Positions 46,711 through 55,367 of a DNA stretch of 64,000 nt are shown piece by piece; positions within the stretch are counted from its first letter, which is position 1; every line of letters begins with the position of its first letter. The notes under the pieces were generated by a model, which had not been told where the DNA came from, did no database searches, and saw nothing but the letters and a program-made list of their open reading frames with translations. Position numbers and translations under genes: made by a program. This DNA comes from Leptolyngbya sp. PCC 7375 (lineage in GTDB: Bacteria > Cyanobacteriota > Cyanobacteriia > Phormidesmidales > Phormidesmidaceae), in assembly GCF_000316115.1 (NCBI RefSeq), contig NZ_JH993797.1:2280486-2344485 (forward strand), written 5' to 3'.

Positions 46711-47854
46711 AGACATCTCCAGAGCTGAAAAGCTTTGATAAATAATGGGTACAGCTATCAAGATGATAACTGCCAAAATGGTATAAATAACGAAATCTCA
46801 AGCTTTGAGCTGTATTGTTGTTAGTTTAGAGGGGATTTTATAGCCACTGAATGTCCTCCTTATCAATTTTTTCAAACTTGGTTTAAATACCCTAATTTAT
46901 AGCGCCCTAAGCGTAGTCTAACCAGGCCACAGACGACCAAAATAGCCGTGTCATAATATCTGGCATCAAGGCGAAACCGTTCTTGAGCAATCCGCCAAAT
47001 TTTGATCACCCGAATCAGGTGTTCGATATAAATTCGTCCCTGAGAAAATTCCTTATTGGCCTGTTTCTGCTCGGCACTCAGGTCTTTCTTACGAGGCTTT
47101 TTAGTCGGGGTGCGAGTGCGCTCAACCCCCTGATAGCCCTTATCACCTCCATAACGTTGCTCGTCGCTCAAGTTGGCCTGCTGTTCACGCAGTAATCTTT
47201 GATCACTGCGTGGTCCCGGTTGCCCCACCAACACATCCACAATGTCATGACCGGTGTTCAGGCTAATCACTTGGTTTTTGAACGTATGTTGCTTCTTTTT
47301 TCCCGAATAATGACCTTTCTGAACCTCATTATCCCCAGGACGTTCACGGGGTTGCTCGGTACTATCGACTAATAGCTCTTGCTCTGCAAGAATTGCCTGA
47401 AGTAAGGCTAATTCCTCGGGCTTGTCAGCCACTTCTTCGAGCCAACTCGATGGCAAATGTTGACGTAATCTCTCGACCCAATCGTGATAGATGTCATGGG
47501 CCGTGCTTTCACTCACACCATAGTGTAACCCCAGCATCTCAAAGGTCGGGTGCTGCCTGAGATATAACAGACACAGACTTATTTCCTCCGCATTGCTCAG
47601 TTTGGGAGGACACCCTCCACCGGGGGCATTGATACGGACTTTGGTTTGAGATACCTGGGACGTTTGGCTCGCTTGGTGGGCGACCAATACTCCAATCAAG
47701 TCACTGAATTCCTGATAGCCAATCCCAAACATACGCTGACAACGTTCAGGATTTTGATTGATATAATCGTAGGGATTTTTCATTTGGTCGGTAATGCTCT
47801 ACTTTTAGAGTTTTACCGCCTTTTTTTATCCGAATTTATATTTTGGAGATGTCT
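46711..47854 (-). mobile_element. IS5-like insertion sequence, 1144 bp, inside mscS
   Basis: The ends are 11-bp perfect inverted repeats, AGACATCTCCA (46711-46721) and TGGAGATGTCT (47844-47854). A 3-bp direct repeat AGG flanks them at 46708-46710 and 47855-47857. The element contains one transposase gene of 303 residues. The boundary is supported independently because excision restores the mscS frame. Size, single frame and short duplication fit the IS5 superfamily. Confidence 0.93.
46872..47783 (-). CDS. IS5-family transposase
   Basis: This 303-residue protein has an N-terminal helix-turn-helix of the HTH_Tnp_4 kind (ISLCLLYLRQHPTFEMLGLH, then YGVSESTAHDIY) and a DDE_Tnp_4 nuclease. Candidate catalytic residues are Asp140 (LLVDSTEQP), Asp214 (GGDKGYQG) and Glu254 (YIEHLIRVIKIW). 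The frame is intact and not split into two, so no frameshift is needed for its synthesis. It occupies most of the element that interrupts mscS and is read in the same direction as that gene. Confidence 0.9.
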   Translation of the reverse strand: MKNPYDYINQNPERCQRMFGIGYQEFSDLIGVLVAHQASQTSQVSQTKVRINAPGGGCPPKLSNAEEISLCLLYLRQHPTFEMLGLHYGVSESTAHDIYHDWVERLRQHLPSSWLEEVADKPEELALLQAILAEQELLVDSTEQPRERPGDNEVQKGHYSGKKKQHTFKNQVISLNTGHDIVDVLVGQPGPRSDQRLLREQQANLSDEQRYGGDKGYQGVERTRTPTKKPRKKDLSAEQKQANKEFSQGRIYIEHLIRVIKIWRIAQERFRLDARYYDTAILVVCGLVRLRLGRYKLGYLNQV

Positions 47855-47898
47855 AGGGTATTACCTAGAAAAGTTTTCTGTAGAATATCAGACAGCAT

Positions 47899-48173
47899 GG
47901 GGACCAAGTCATCATCAGATTTAGGTTAACAGGGGTAGAGGTTCCTTGCATGGCTCTAACCTTGTTTACACAGCTCGCGCCGGTAACCAGAACCAAATCC
48001 GTAGTTCCTTGGTCTTCTATTTTGATTCTCTCTGCAATAATCTCTTGTTGTCTTGATAGTATTATTGAGACATTAAATAAATATAGCAATTGTCAATCGT
48101 GCTAAATACACCCTACTCCCTATTCCCCACCCACTCACGCTAGACTAGACACCAAATTTTACACTCCCAAAAG
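47899..48173. other. Region between disrupted mscS and the GNAT gene
   Basis: This is the shared 5' region of mscS (minus) and the acetyltransferase gene (plus). It contains a CCCTACTCCCTATTCC heptamer run near 48111-48127 and no convincing gene. A 74-codon minus-strand frame at 47865-48089 overlaps the mscS start in another frame and is rejected. Confidence 0.5.
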
Positions 48174-48668
48174 GTGAACCATTTGGATTCCATAAAAATA
48201 CGTCGGGCTCAGCTAAGTGATGCCCAAATCATTGCCAACTTCAACCGAGCCATGGCACAGGAAACTGAAAATAAAGACCTGATTCCTGAAGTGATCTTGG
48301 CAGGGGTAAATTCTTTATTGAACAACCCATCCCGGGGCTTTTACATCGTTGCTAAGGTTGACACTCAAGTAGTGGCTTGTTTGATGATTACTACAGAGTG
48401 GAGTGACTGGCGAAACAGTCTTTTCTGGTGGATTCAAAGTGTCTTTGTCAGTCCCAACTATCGTCGTCGTGGCATTTATCGCCGCATGTACCAATTCATC
48501 AAAGAGCTTGCACATCAGGAGCCAGATGTTTGCGGATTTCGTCTCTATGTTGAACAAGACAATATGCGAGCAAAGGAGACCTATGCAGCATTGGGCATGA
48601 CCCCAAGCCCCTATCATCTCTTTGAAGAATTAAAGCCAGGTATCAAGTATTTGCAAAGCCCCATATAA
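48174..48668 (+). CDS. GNAT-family N-acetyltransferase
   Basis: This 164-residue protein has the GNAT fold. The acetyl-CoA motif is QSVFVSPNYRRRGIYRRMY, with the R-R-G-x pattern that binds pyrophosphate, and the late strand reads CGFRLYVEQDNMRAKETYAALGM. The protein is probably cytoplasmic and acts on a small molecule or protein amine. The start is GTG 48174, preceded by AAAAG; no ATG gives the full N-terminal strand. A strong hairpin follows the stop. Confidence 0.9.
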   Translation: MNHLDSIKIRRAQLSDAQIIANFNRAMAQETENKDLIPEVILAGVNSLLNNPSRGFYIVAKVDTQVVACLMITTEWSDWRNSLFWWIQSVFVSPNYRRRGIYRRMYQFIKELAHQEPDVCGFRLYVEQDNMRAKETYAALGMTPSPYHLFEELKPGIKYLQSPI

Positions 48669-48712
48669 CCAACAGTCATTGGATATGGCTGTTAAACATC
48701 TACCTGAAAACA

Positions 48713-48753
48713 GTGCGACTGATGTTTTCAATGATTGGAAACATCAGTCGCAC
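48713..48753 (+). terminator. Hairpin after the GNAT gene
   Basis: GTGCGACTGATGTTT (48713-48727) pairs perfectly with AAACATCAGTCGCAC (48739-48753) around an 11-base interior that extends the stem slightly. It lies 45 bases after the acetyltransferase stop and before the convergent fibro-slime gene. There is no long T run after it, so a repeat or RNA-stabilising element is also possible. Confidence 0.65.
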
Positions 48754-48808
48754 TCAGTTGAAAGGATCACAGACACCTATTTGAACGTTACCGTGTCACA
48801 TTAATGGA

Positions 48809-49882
48809 CTAATGCAGGAAGTACCAGAGGCCGCAGATGGTCAGGAAGGCCAAAACCAGGTAGATAAATAGATAGCTGATCTTCCGAGGGGCTTCTGCGA
48901 TCACAACCTTGGCCACCTTGCAGTCACCCACTGTATAGCCTTTACCAGGTTCTAGGGTCACCACAACCGTTTCATCCTTTTCACAAGCAACGGCATCAGC
49001 TAGAGGCTTCACTTCAATGCAGACCTCACTCTTACCCTTTGGTATCGTGACACTGCGACTAATTGCCTTATAGTCCTTGCCCTCTGTAGCTGTGCCACTA
49101 ACACTGTAGGAAACTACAGTATCCTGCATGACGGGCTCTTCCGTGCAAATTAGGAACTTGCCTGTATCAATACAAACTTCACCCTTGTAAGGTTCAGTTG
49201 CTTTAGGATCGGGCGATTTAATGCAGACCTCTGGAGCGGGCTCCAAAAGGAGAGAGGTATCAATGCGGAAATGAGATTTTGTGGTGTGCCGCTCAGCAAA
49301 GAAAAGGTCAAAGGTATAATCTTTGCCCTTTTCTAGAACAAGAGTTTCACCGGTTGCTAAAGTTTGTTTAAACTGAGTTTCGCCAGCACCAATACCAAGA
49401 TCAATGGTGTCGGTCATGGGTGGATGCACACCACCTAAATCAATCACTAGCTTGCCGTCAATAAAGATCCACAGATCATCGTCGCCGACAAATGTAAATT
49501 TCTCAGTGCCCTTATAGGTGAACTTAGCGTGAATTTCGTAGGTAAAGTGATAGTTATGGGCACGTCCCTCATTGCCAAATAGCTCATTGTCAATGGGGAA
49601 AAATTCCGAATTCTCATAGGTAAAGACACCGTCATTGTCGGCATCTTCCAAAAGAATATCTAACTGCTTACCCTTGTTAACATCTACAACGTCACGGAAC
49701 CACTGGTCAAAGTTCTCTTTACCTGTGGTAGTTTTACCTTTCCCTCCCTTATAAATAGGTTTTTTATCAACGCCAAGTTTAGATTCAACAATATTTTTCT
49801 CGGCAGCAATCACATGTTGAAAATCATTATGGCTGTCTTTGAAATCGCGAACTTTTCCAGACAATGTAATTTTTTGTGTCAT
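48809..49882 (-). CDS. Fibro-slime domain protein with C-terminal membrane anchor
   Basis: This 357-residue protein starts with a fibro-slime (PA14-like) domain: GKVRDFKDSH, FTYENSEFFPIDNELFG, HNYHFTYEIHAKFTYKG, DDLWIFIDGKLVIDLGG and AERHTTKSHFRI. A Calx-beta-like region follows (about 225-330) with SVSGTATEGKDYKA and VTLEPGKGYTVGD, then a membrane helix near residues 338-356. No signal peptide is visible, although relatives are normally extracellular. Either the protein uses an unusual export route, or it is a tail-anchored protein facing the cytoplasm. Calcium binding is suggested by the acidic loops (EDADNDGVFTYENS). Confidence 0.8.
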   Translation of the reverse strand: MTQKITLSGKVRDFKDSHNDFQHVIAAEKNIVESKLGVDKKPIYKGGKGKTTTGKENFDQWFRDVVDVNKGKQLDILLEDADNDGVFTYENSEFFPIDNELFGNEGRAHNYHFTYEIHAKFTYKGTEKFTFVGDDDLWIFIDGKLVIDLGGVHPPMTDTIDLGIGAGETQFKQTLATGETLVLEKGKDYTFDLFFAERHTTKSHFRIDTSLLLEPAPEVCIKSPDPKATEPYKGEVCIDTGKFLICTEEPVMQDTVVSYSVSGTATEGKDYKAISRSVTIPKGKSEVCIEVKPLADAVACEKDETVVVTLEPGKGYTVGDCKVAKVVIAEAPRKISYLFIYLVLAFLTICGLWYFLH

Positions 49883-50126
49883 GGGAGCTTCCTTGTTCTG
49901 AAATAGAAGGCTCTTTTTTATACAATTACCATCCTAAACTTTCCAGAACCCACCTAAAAATTCCTCTGAAACTCCGTCACATCAAGGCCAACCAAATCAT
50001 GAATCAACGTAACAGCATCAGCAAAGCTATATAGAACCTTTTACAGAACATCATTAATCATGCCGATATCACACCTATCCGCCATCTCTGCATCAACGGA
50101 GATTTGATGTAAAAAATACCTAAAAC

Positions 50127-51152
50127 CTAAAAACTATAGGCAGCTTCCACAACCTCTGCAGAAAATATAGTTTGGAGTAAATCAAAGTGAGGTAAACATA
50201 GGGCAAACTCATCAGAGGTGAGCAGCTGACCATATTCTCGTTGTAATAGCTTCAGCATATAGCGCACCAGATCCCATCTCACATTGAATGTGGGATATAG
50301 CATCACACACAACGGAAACAGTTCATGCTGAACAACACTGGTATTTTTCTCTAGTAAACATACCCAAAGATAAATTTGAAACATTTCTGTATCTCGGATA
50401 CTAGAGGCCCTAACAGTTGTTGAACCCAAAGAGCCACTATAGCACTGGTGCTTTGGAAAAGCCTCTAGAACTTGAGTTACCACATGCTGGGCAATGGTAC
50501 TACTCTGAGGTAGAAGCGTTCGCACAACCTTTAATTCCGACGAATTATAACCGTAATACGATGCAGCATCATAGGCTCTTTGCAGCGGCATATAGAGGTG
50601 ATCATCAATTGCTTTGAAATAAAGCTGTAATATTCCCCGCTGCGATGGTTCAACTGATTCTAGCAATAGCTGCCCAGTGTAATGGAACTGCATACTGACA
50701 AAGCCAATGACCCTAGGATCTACAGCCGTAAATTTTGATCGGATAATGCCTAAATCTGGGGCAATATTGACGGCAAATCGCTCAGGGTAAACAAATGAGG
50801 CGTAGCTTTCAAACGCTCTGTCAAAGATCTGAAACACATCACCAGCAATTGCCCATGGGTCAATAATATCGGGGTCTAACTGATGTTGCACTACCTGTTG
50901 TGAGAGAAGTTGCTCGGTTTTGTTCCATGCCCTCGCACTAATGGAGCGCAAATCTTGATGCAGCATCTTTGCAACTGCAGCCCGCAATTCACGTTCATCA
51001 GAAAAGACGGGTCGTGATGCGCCTTCCTTGACCATGCGCATGTAGCGAACAGCCCAAGCTTTAGAGAATGAAGACGGCGAGTCTAATTGATTAACTTTAG
51101 ATAAGTCAATTTCTTGTGAAACAGATGACCCTATAGAAGATTCAGCAAACAT
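50127..51152 (-). CDS. Soluble protein of unknown function
   Basis: From ATG 51152 the frame gives 341 residues; the longer version to 51212 adds a segment of uncertain value. The composition is largely helical, with paired sequences such as WAIAGDVFQIFDRAFESYASF, YPERFAVNIAPDLG and KAWAVRYMRMVKEGA. There is no signal peptide, membrane helix or recognised motif. Local codon use is normal. It is flanked by long intergenic stretches on both sides and shows no operon partner. I cannot assign a family. Confidence 0.68.
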   Translation of the reverse strand: MFAESSIGSSVSQEIDLSKVNQLDSPSSFSKAWAVRYMRMVKEGASRPVFSDERELRAAVAKMLHQDLRSISARAWNKTEQLLSQQVVQHQLDPDIIDPWAIAGDVFQIFDRAFESYASFVYPERFAVNIAPDLGIIRSKFTAVDPRVIGFVSMQFHYTGQLLLESVEPSQRGILQLYFKAIDDHLYMPLQRAYDAASYYGYNSSELKVVRTLLPQSSTIAQHVVTQVLEAFPKHQCYSGSLGSTTVRASSIRDTEMFQIYLWVCLLEKNTSVVQHELFPLCVMLYPTFNVRWDLVRYMLKLLQREYGQLLTSDEFALCLPHFDLLQTIFSAEVVEAAYSF

Positions 51153-51691
51153 TGTCTTCAAATGAGACTCTCGGAATAACGTTGACACACTTATAAAACA
51201 ATTTGCCAACAAGATCCATCACCGGCAAACCATTAGTCCCCACAGCTAAGCGAGTAATCCCATAGCTCCTACCTATCAACACAACAACCATCAACGCGGC
51301 TCACATATCACTGCGCAAGTCAAGTAAGTAAGTTGGAACGACAAGCTGAACTCAGTACAAACTTCAGAACTTGTTACTGATTATCTAGCTATGGCCTTAA
51401 GATCAACTTAATATATTTACATTTCTTAAACTTAAGAGGTTCAGCAACGTCCTAAAGTCTGACCACCTGAGATAAGGCTATGCATTGTTCAGATTTTTGT
51501 CAATCCATCAGGTCTCTAACGCTATATAGGGTATATCGAACAGAATGAAATCAATGTCGTTCTATGGGCCAAAGCATAAATGTCGTTATGCAATTTTTAT
51601 GTGCGAAAGAAATTAGGGTTCAGGGAATTCTCATATGCGCTAATCAGAATGGAGGCGATCTATCTCTAGTTACAAAAAGCCTCTGCTTGCC
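51153..51691. other. Divergent intergenic region
   Basis: This region of about 540 bases separates two divergent genes. It is AT-rich with no supported frame. Short features are a CTTAAACTTAAG word near 51427 and an ATGTCGTT repeated near 51554 and 51590. The promoters of both neighbours should be here. Confidence 0.45.
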
Positions 51692-52783
51692 ATGTCCCCC
51701 CAATCCAACAAACAACAAACTCGTCGCGGCCTACTAAAATATTTAGGGCTGCTGGCAGGTGCAGCCACATTACCTCCTGTTCTCAATTCATGTAGCGCAG
51801 AATCAGCCTCCACGTCAGAACAATCTCGCTTCCCCCCAGAGCTATCTTCAAGCTTAGCTACCCCCCTGGCAGCAGCTGGCCTTAATCCCCACCGAGTGGC
51901 TCTTGTTAAAACGACGGATCGAGCAGCTGGTGTAAGGCAGGCCATAGAATTGTTGCAGCCCCCTAGCTTTAACCAAAAACGCGTATTTATTAAACCTAAT
52001 TACAACACAGGCGATCCAGCTCCAGCTGCCACAGATCCAGTTGTATTGGAAACTTTGGTGCAAGAAATTCAGGCAGCTGGAGCAAGCGCTATTACCGTTG
52101 GTGACCGGTCTGGCATGGCAGAAACTCGCAGCGCTATGGCCCAAATGCAGGTTTTCAATCTCAGCCAGCGCTATGGGTTCAACACCCTGGTGTTTGATGA
52201 GCTGAGCCGAGACGACTGGCAATATTTTGCAGCGGCTGGCACAAACTGGACCCAGGGATTTGCGATGGCCCGACCTGTTCTTAATGCCGATGCCATTGTC
52301 AATGTCTGCTGTCTTAAAACCCATCGTTTTGGTGGCCACTTTACATTGTCACTGAAAAATACCATCGGTATGGTGGCTCGCTATGTGCCGGGTGATGACC
52401 ATGACTATATGCGTGAATTACATCGCTCTGGCAGCCAACGGTTAATGATCGCCGAAGTCAATAAAACCCATCGCCCCTCACTCATCATGATTGATGGTGT
52501 AGATGCCTTTGTCGGCGGCGGTCCTGAACAGGGACGGCGGGTACAGGCAGGGATCATGCTAGCCAGCACCGATCGCATTGCTATTGATGCGGTTGGCATT
52601 GCCATGCTACGCAAGCTAGGCACAACTCGCGAAGTATCCAGCGGGTCAATTTGGGATCAGGCTCAGATTAAGCGAGCAGCTGATTTAGGCTTAGGAGCCG
52701 TTAGCCCCGAGCAAATAGAACTGGTGACCGCTGATCAAGGGAGTGCCCAACTCGCGGATGAAATTCGTCAGTTTTTGGGTTGA
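51692..52783 (+). CDS. DUF362 protein with Tat-type signal
   Basis: This 363-residue protein begins with a twin-arginine signal (RRGLLKYLG) and a hydrophobic stretch ending in a lipobox-like LNSC, so export through Tat and possible lipidation are predicted. The body is a DUF362 domain: VFIKPNYNTGD, TVGDRSGM, VNVCCLKTHRFGGHFTLSLKN and DAFVGGGPEQG. DUF362 proteins are thought to bind iron-sulfur clusters in some relatives, but no ferredoxin cysteine set is visible here. The role is unknown. The TetR/GST pair follows downstream. Confidence 0.88.
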   Translation: MSPQSNKQQTRRGLLKYLGLLAGAATLPPVLNSCSAESASTSEQSRFPPELSSSLATPLAAAGLNPHRVALVKTTDRAAGVRQAIELLQPPSFNQKRVFIKPNYNTGDPAPAATDPVVLETLVQEIQAAGASAITVGDRSGMAETRSAMAQMQVFNLSQRYGFNTLVFDELSRDDWQYFAAAGTNWTQGFAMARPVLNADAIVNVCCLKTHRFGGHFTLSLKNTIGMVARYVPGDDHDYMRELHRSGSQRLMIAEVNKTHRPSLIMIDGVDAFVGGGPEQGRRVQAGIMLASTDRIAIDAVGIAMLRKLGTTREVSSGSIWDQAQIKRAADLGLGAVSPEQIELVTADQGSAQLADEIRQFLG

Positions 52784-52870
52784 AGCGTCCATTACGAAAA
52801 ATTTGACGATTGGATTGGACGCCTATTCAGGTGAACTTTACTTGACGATAGCTATTCTGATACTTTCAAG

Positions 52871-52888
52871 AAAGACCGATCGGTCTTT
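52871..52888 (+). promoter_or_regulatory. Palindromic operator upstream of tetR
   Basis: AAAGACCGATCGGTCTTT is a perfect 18-bp palindrome 43 bases upstream of the TetR start. The same sequence recurs at 53610-53627 before the GST gene. Palindromes of this type, with a GACCGATCGGTC core, are bound by TetR repressors, so autoregulation is likely. Confidence 0.85.
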
Positions 52889-52931
52889 TTAGGATTTGCT
52901 AAGGCTCTAAACTTGTTTACCTGTTGCGACT

Positions 52932-53540
52932 GTGTCTAAAGCCCAGACTACAAAGGCCCATATTATCCAACAAGCGGCTGTTGTTTTTAACCAGCAGGGC
53001 TATGCGGGAACATCAATGGCTGACATCATGCAGACGACGGGATTAAAAAAAGGAGGCATATACAACCATTTCAGTAGCAAAGATGAATTAGCCTTGGCGG
53101 CTTTTGACTTTACCGTTGGCTTGGTAGCGCAGCAATACAAAATTGCTCTGCAAGGGAAGCGCCACTCTATTGCACGCCTTAAGGTCATTATTGAAACCTT
53201 TTGCAGCATGGTGAATAAACCCGCTTTCAAAGGAGGATGTCCGTTAATGAATACGGCAATCGAGAGCGATGATACCCATCCGACTTTGCGCGATCGCACC
53301 TGCCAAGCCATGGATAACTGGCGGCAAATGATTCGCAAAATTATCAGTCTCGGCATCAAACATGGTGAAATTAAACCTTCACTCAATGCAGATGCCACAA
53401 CTACCATTGTGATTTCCACCTTGGAAGGTGCTTTAATGATGAGTCATCTATATGGTGATCAAGTCCACCTATCCTGGGCTAAACAGCATTTATTTCAATA
53501 CATTGCAACCCTTCAGCAAACAGATGACTTCCCCCCCTAG
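52932..53540 (+). CDS. TetR-family transcriptional regulator
   Basis: This 202-residue protein has an N-terminal TetR helix-turn-helix (VFNQQGYAGTSMADIMQTTG then KKGGIYNHFSSKDELALAAF) and a ligand-binding helical C-terminus with GGCPLMNTAIESDD. It starts at GTG 52932. Perfect palindromes lie upstream of its own start and upstream of the GST gene behind it, so it probably represses both. The inducer could be an electrophile or xenobiotic handled by the GST, which is inference from the arrangement. Confidence 0.93.
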   Translation: MSKAQTTKAHIIQQAAVVFNQQGYAGTSMADIMQTTGLKKGGIYNHFSSKDELALAAFDFTVGLVAQQYKIALQGKRHSIARLKVIIETFCSMVNKPAFKGGCPLMNTAIESDDTHPTLRDRTCQAMDNWRQMIRKIISLGIKHGEIKPSLNADATTTIVISTLEGALMMSHLYGDQVHLSWAKQHLFQYIATLQQTDDFPP

Positions 53541-53606
53541 GTCTTTTGGAGTAGGGAACCACTCAACCTAGCCTCAGGTTATTTTTTTCGCCATTGCTTT
53601 TTCCTC

Positions 53607-53630
53607 AAAAAAGACCGATCGGTCTTTTTT
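53607..53630 (+). promoter_or_regulatory. Palindromic operator upstream of the GST gene
   Basis: Six A, the core GACCGATCGGTC and six T form a perfect 24-bp palindrome 37 bases before the GST start. The 18-bp centre is identical to the copy before tetR. The T run could also end the tetR transcript, so the site may serve as both operator and terminator. Confidence 0.88.
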
Positions 53631-53667
53631 CTAAATTTTATTTTTATTAAGGATTAAGGAGGACTCG

Positions 53668-54342
53668 ATGCTGACGTTTTACTATCACCCCCTATCGCCT
53701 ATCTCCCGACGTGTTTGGCTAGCGTTATTGGAAAAAGAGATTCCCTTTCAACCCGTCATCGTGGATCTGAGTAAACGTGAACAGTTTCAGACTGATTTCC
53801 TCACCCTCAACCCCTTTCACCATATCCCTGTGATTGTTGAAAATGGCTTTCGCGTGATTGAATCCATCGCAATTCTAGACTATCTAGAAGATCAGTATCC
53901 CCATCCCCCATTGGTACCGGCATGTCATAGAGAACGGACAACCATGAGAATGATTCAAATGGTAACCGTCAATGAATTGGTCTCAAACCTCTCTAAAGTA
54001 ATTAACCAAGACCATATTCCATTGACAGCAGATGCCAAACAACAACTCAATGCTGCTCTAACATTTCTGAATAGTCACGTGGGCAAAGGGGGTTATTTTG
54101 GCGACACTCATTTAAACTTAGCTGACATTGTAGTGGGTGCAACGGTGCCATTATTCTGCAGACTGGGCATAGAGCTAACAGACTATCCTGCCCTCAATCA
54201 ATGGAACAATCACATTACCGCTCGTCAGGCCTGGCAGGCGACAAATCCTAGTGATGTCGACTTCGATGCTTGGAGAAACCTGCTGCAGCGATGGATTCGC
54301 ATAGCCATGAAGCGGCAAAAGCGACAGTATCAAAACAATTAA
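53668..54342 (+). CDS. Glutathione S-transferase family protein
   Basis: This 224-residue protein has a thioredoxin-like N-terminal domain (YYHPLSPISRRVWLALLEKE, proline in HIPVIV, then ESIAILDYLED) and an all-helical C-terminal domain (HLNLADIVVGATVP). Serine in SPISRR is the probable glutathione-activating residue. A strong Shine-Dalgarno AAGGAGG precedes ATG 53668. Its regulation is probably by the upstream TetR protein. Conjugation of electrophiles is the family role; the substrate is unknown. Confidence 0.92.
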   Translation: MLTFYYHPLSPISRRVWLALLEKEIPFQPVIVDLSKREQFQTDFLTLNPFHHIPVIVENGFRVIESIAILDYLEDQYPHPPLVPACHRERTTMRMIQMVTVNELVSNLSKVINQDHIPLTADAKQQLNAALTFLNSHVGKGGYFGDTHLNLADIVVGATVPLFCRLGIELTDYPALNQWNNHITARQAWQATNPSDVDFDAWRNLLQRWIRIAMKRQKRQYQNN

Positions 54343-54594
54343 CCCAACGGCATTAATGATTGACAAAACCATGATCGTTATCTGCTCTTACAAACCTCCA
54401 TAGCCTCAAGACTTTATGGAGAAAACAACTATTTCATCAACTGGATGGGCAACGGCGTGCAAACAGCCAGGTGAGAGTTGAAGGCAATCCCAATCAACAA
54501 TATCCTTTTTACGATTTTATTTAGGACGCTGCCCTTGCCTGGTCAAAGCGGTTAAGCAGGGTTGAGTAGTCAACAACTTGTCTAAAATTGTGCA

Positions 54595-55053
54595 CTATTT
54601 GTTGCGATCGCATCTAGCTTGACACAATTCTCTATAGAGCAATACGCAACTCTGCTGAATAAATTCAGCACATTGTCGATATGCCTGCAATGTCTCACCA
54701 TGGGGCACCGGAATATCTTGGGCTGGATGACCAATGTATTCCTGTATTGTGTATACCTTATCAGCAATAGCTGGCACCATACTGATGAGAACAAACTTCT
54801 GGGGCCGGGTCATGGTAAAAATCAAATCAGCCCAGGTCAAATTTTCAGACGAAATCTTCTGGGAATGATGTTCAACAGAAAATCCATACTCTGCAAGCGT
54901 TTGCTGCATCTTATTAATCATCGGTCGCCCCCCCGATGCATAAATACCAGCTGAACGAACCTCAATACTGCCATTTTCTAAAATAGAACAAAAGAAGGTA
55001 GCCGCCGTCGGACTGCGACAAATGTTTCCATCGCAGACAAATAAAATCTTCAT
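54595..55053 (-). CDS. Low molecular weight tyrosine phosphatase family protein
   Basis: This 152-residue protein has the phosphatase loop VCDGNICRSP (catalytic Cys7 and Arg13) at the N-terminus, as in low molecular weight protein tyrosine phosphatases and arsenate reductases of this fold. The second acidic residue usually found as DP is represented by DIPVPHG. The ending is cysteine-containing (CVLLYRELCQARCDRNK). Activity is plausible but the missing classical DPF loop leaves some doubt. It stands alone, divergent from proX. Confidence 0.88.
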   Translation of the reverse strand: MKILFVCDGNICRSPTAATFFCSILENGSIEVRSAGIYASGGRPMINKMQQTLAEYGFSVEHHSQKISSENLTWADLIFTMTRPQKFVLISMVPAIADKVYTIQEYIGHPAQDIPVPHGETLQAYRQCAEFIQQSCVLLYRELCQARCDRNK

Positions 55054-55367
55054 CCTGATTGTGAGTCTTATTTCCTGAATTTAGTAGTTTTGGTAAGTAC
55101 GTTTAAAAACAATTTTCCAACATCGAAGTTAACCCAACCTTTTGCATCAAAGAGATCGTCATAGTTACTGTATCAAACAAGTATAAACAGTAACCATTTA
55201 GATGTTTATCTCTTACAAAATGACGCTACTGAATTATCATTAAAAACGAATAAAAAGGTTAAAAACAAGTTAAGAAACCGGAGTTTTTTCAAGGGTTATC
55301 ACTGATGCAGCATATAATTAACCCCCATAACAATAACTTTATTACTTGACGAATATATCGACTAATC
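55054..55367. other. Divergent promoter region of LMW phosphatase and proX
   Basis: This is 314 bases of AT-rich DNA with many A runs (AAAAACG, AAAAAGG, AAAAAC). No frame or strong hairpin was seen. It should contain the promoters of both neighbouring genes. Confidence 0.45.

Larger units (their letters stand above)
45630..47898 (-). pseudogene. Mechanosensitive channel gene mscS split by an IS
   Basis: The C-terminal part (from 46707 down to 45630) is a small-conductance mechanosensitive channel: membrane helices, the pore helix GLGIGGVAIALASQGILQDL, the beta domain DFIVVGDMSGTVQQVG, and the upper cage. It has no ATG, GTG or TTG start upstream of a late GTG at 46577. The start lies across the IS at 47898 (MLSDILQKTFLGNT). 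Removing the IS at 46711-47854 and one copy of AGG joins ACC-CT with G and gives an unbroken frame of 373 residues, reading NTLEAYGISLLN across the join. The gene is therefore interrupted after codon 14. A shortened product from internal GTG would lack the first helices. Confidence 0.9.

Noticed and set aside
47865..48089. 74-codon minus-strand frame
   Set aside because: It overlaps the mscS start in another frame and has no coding features.
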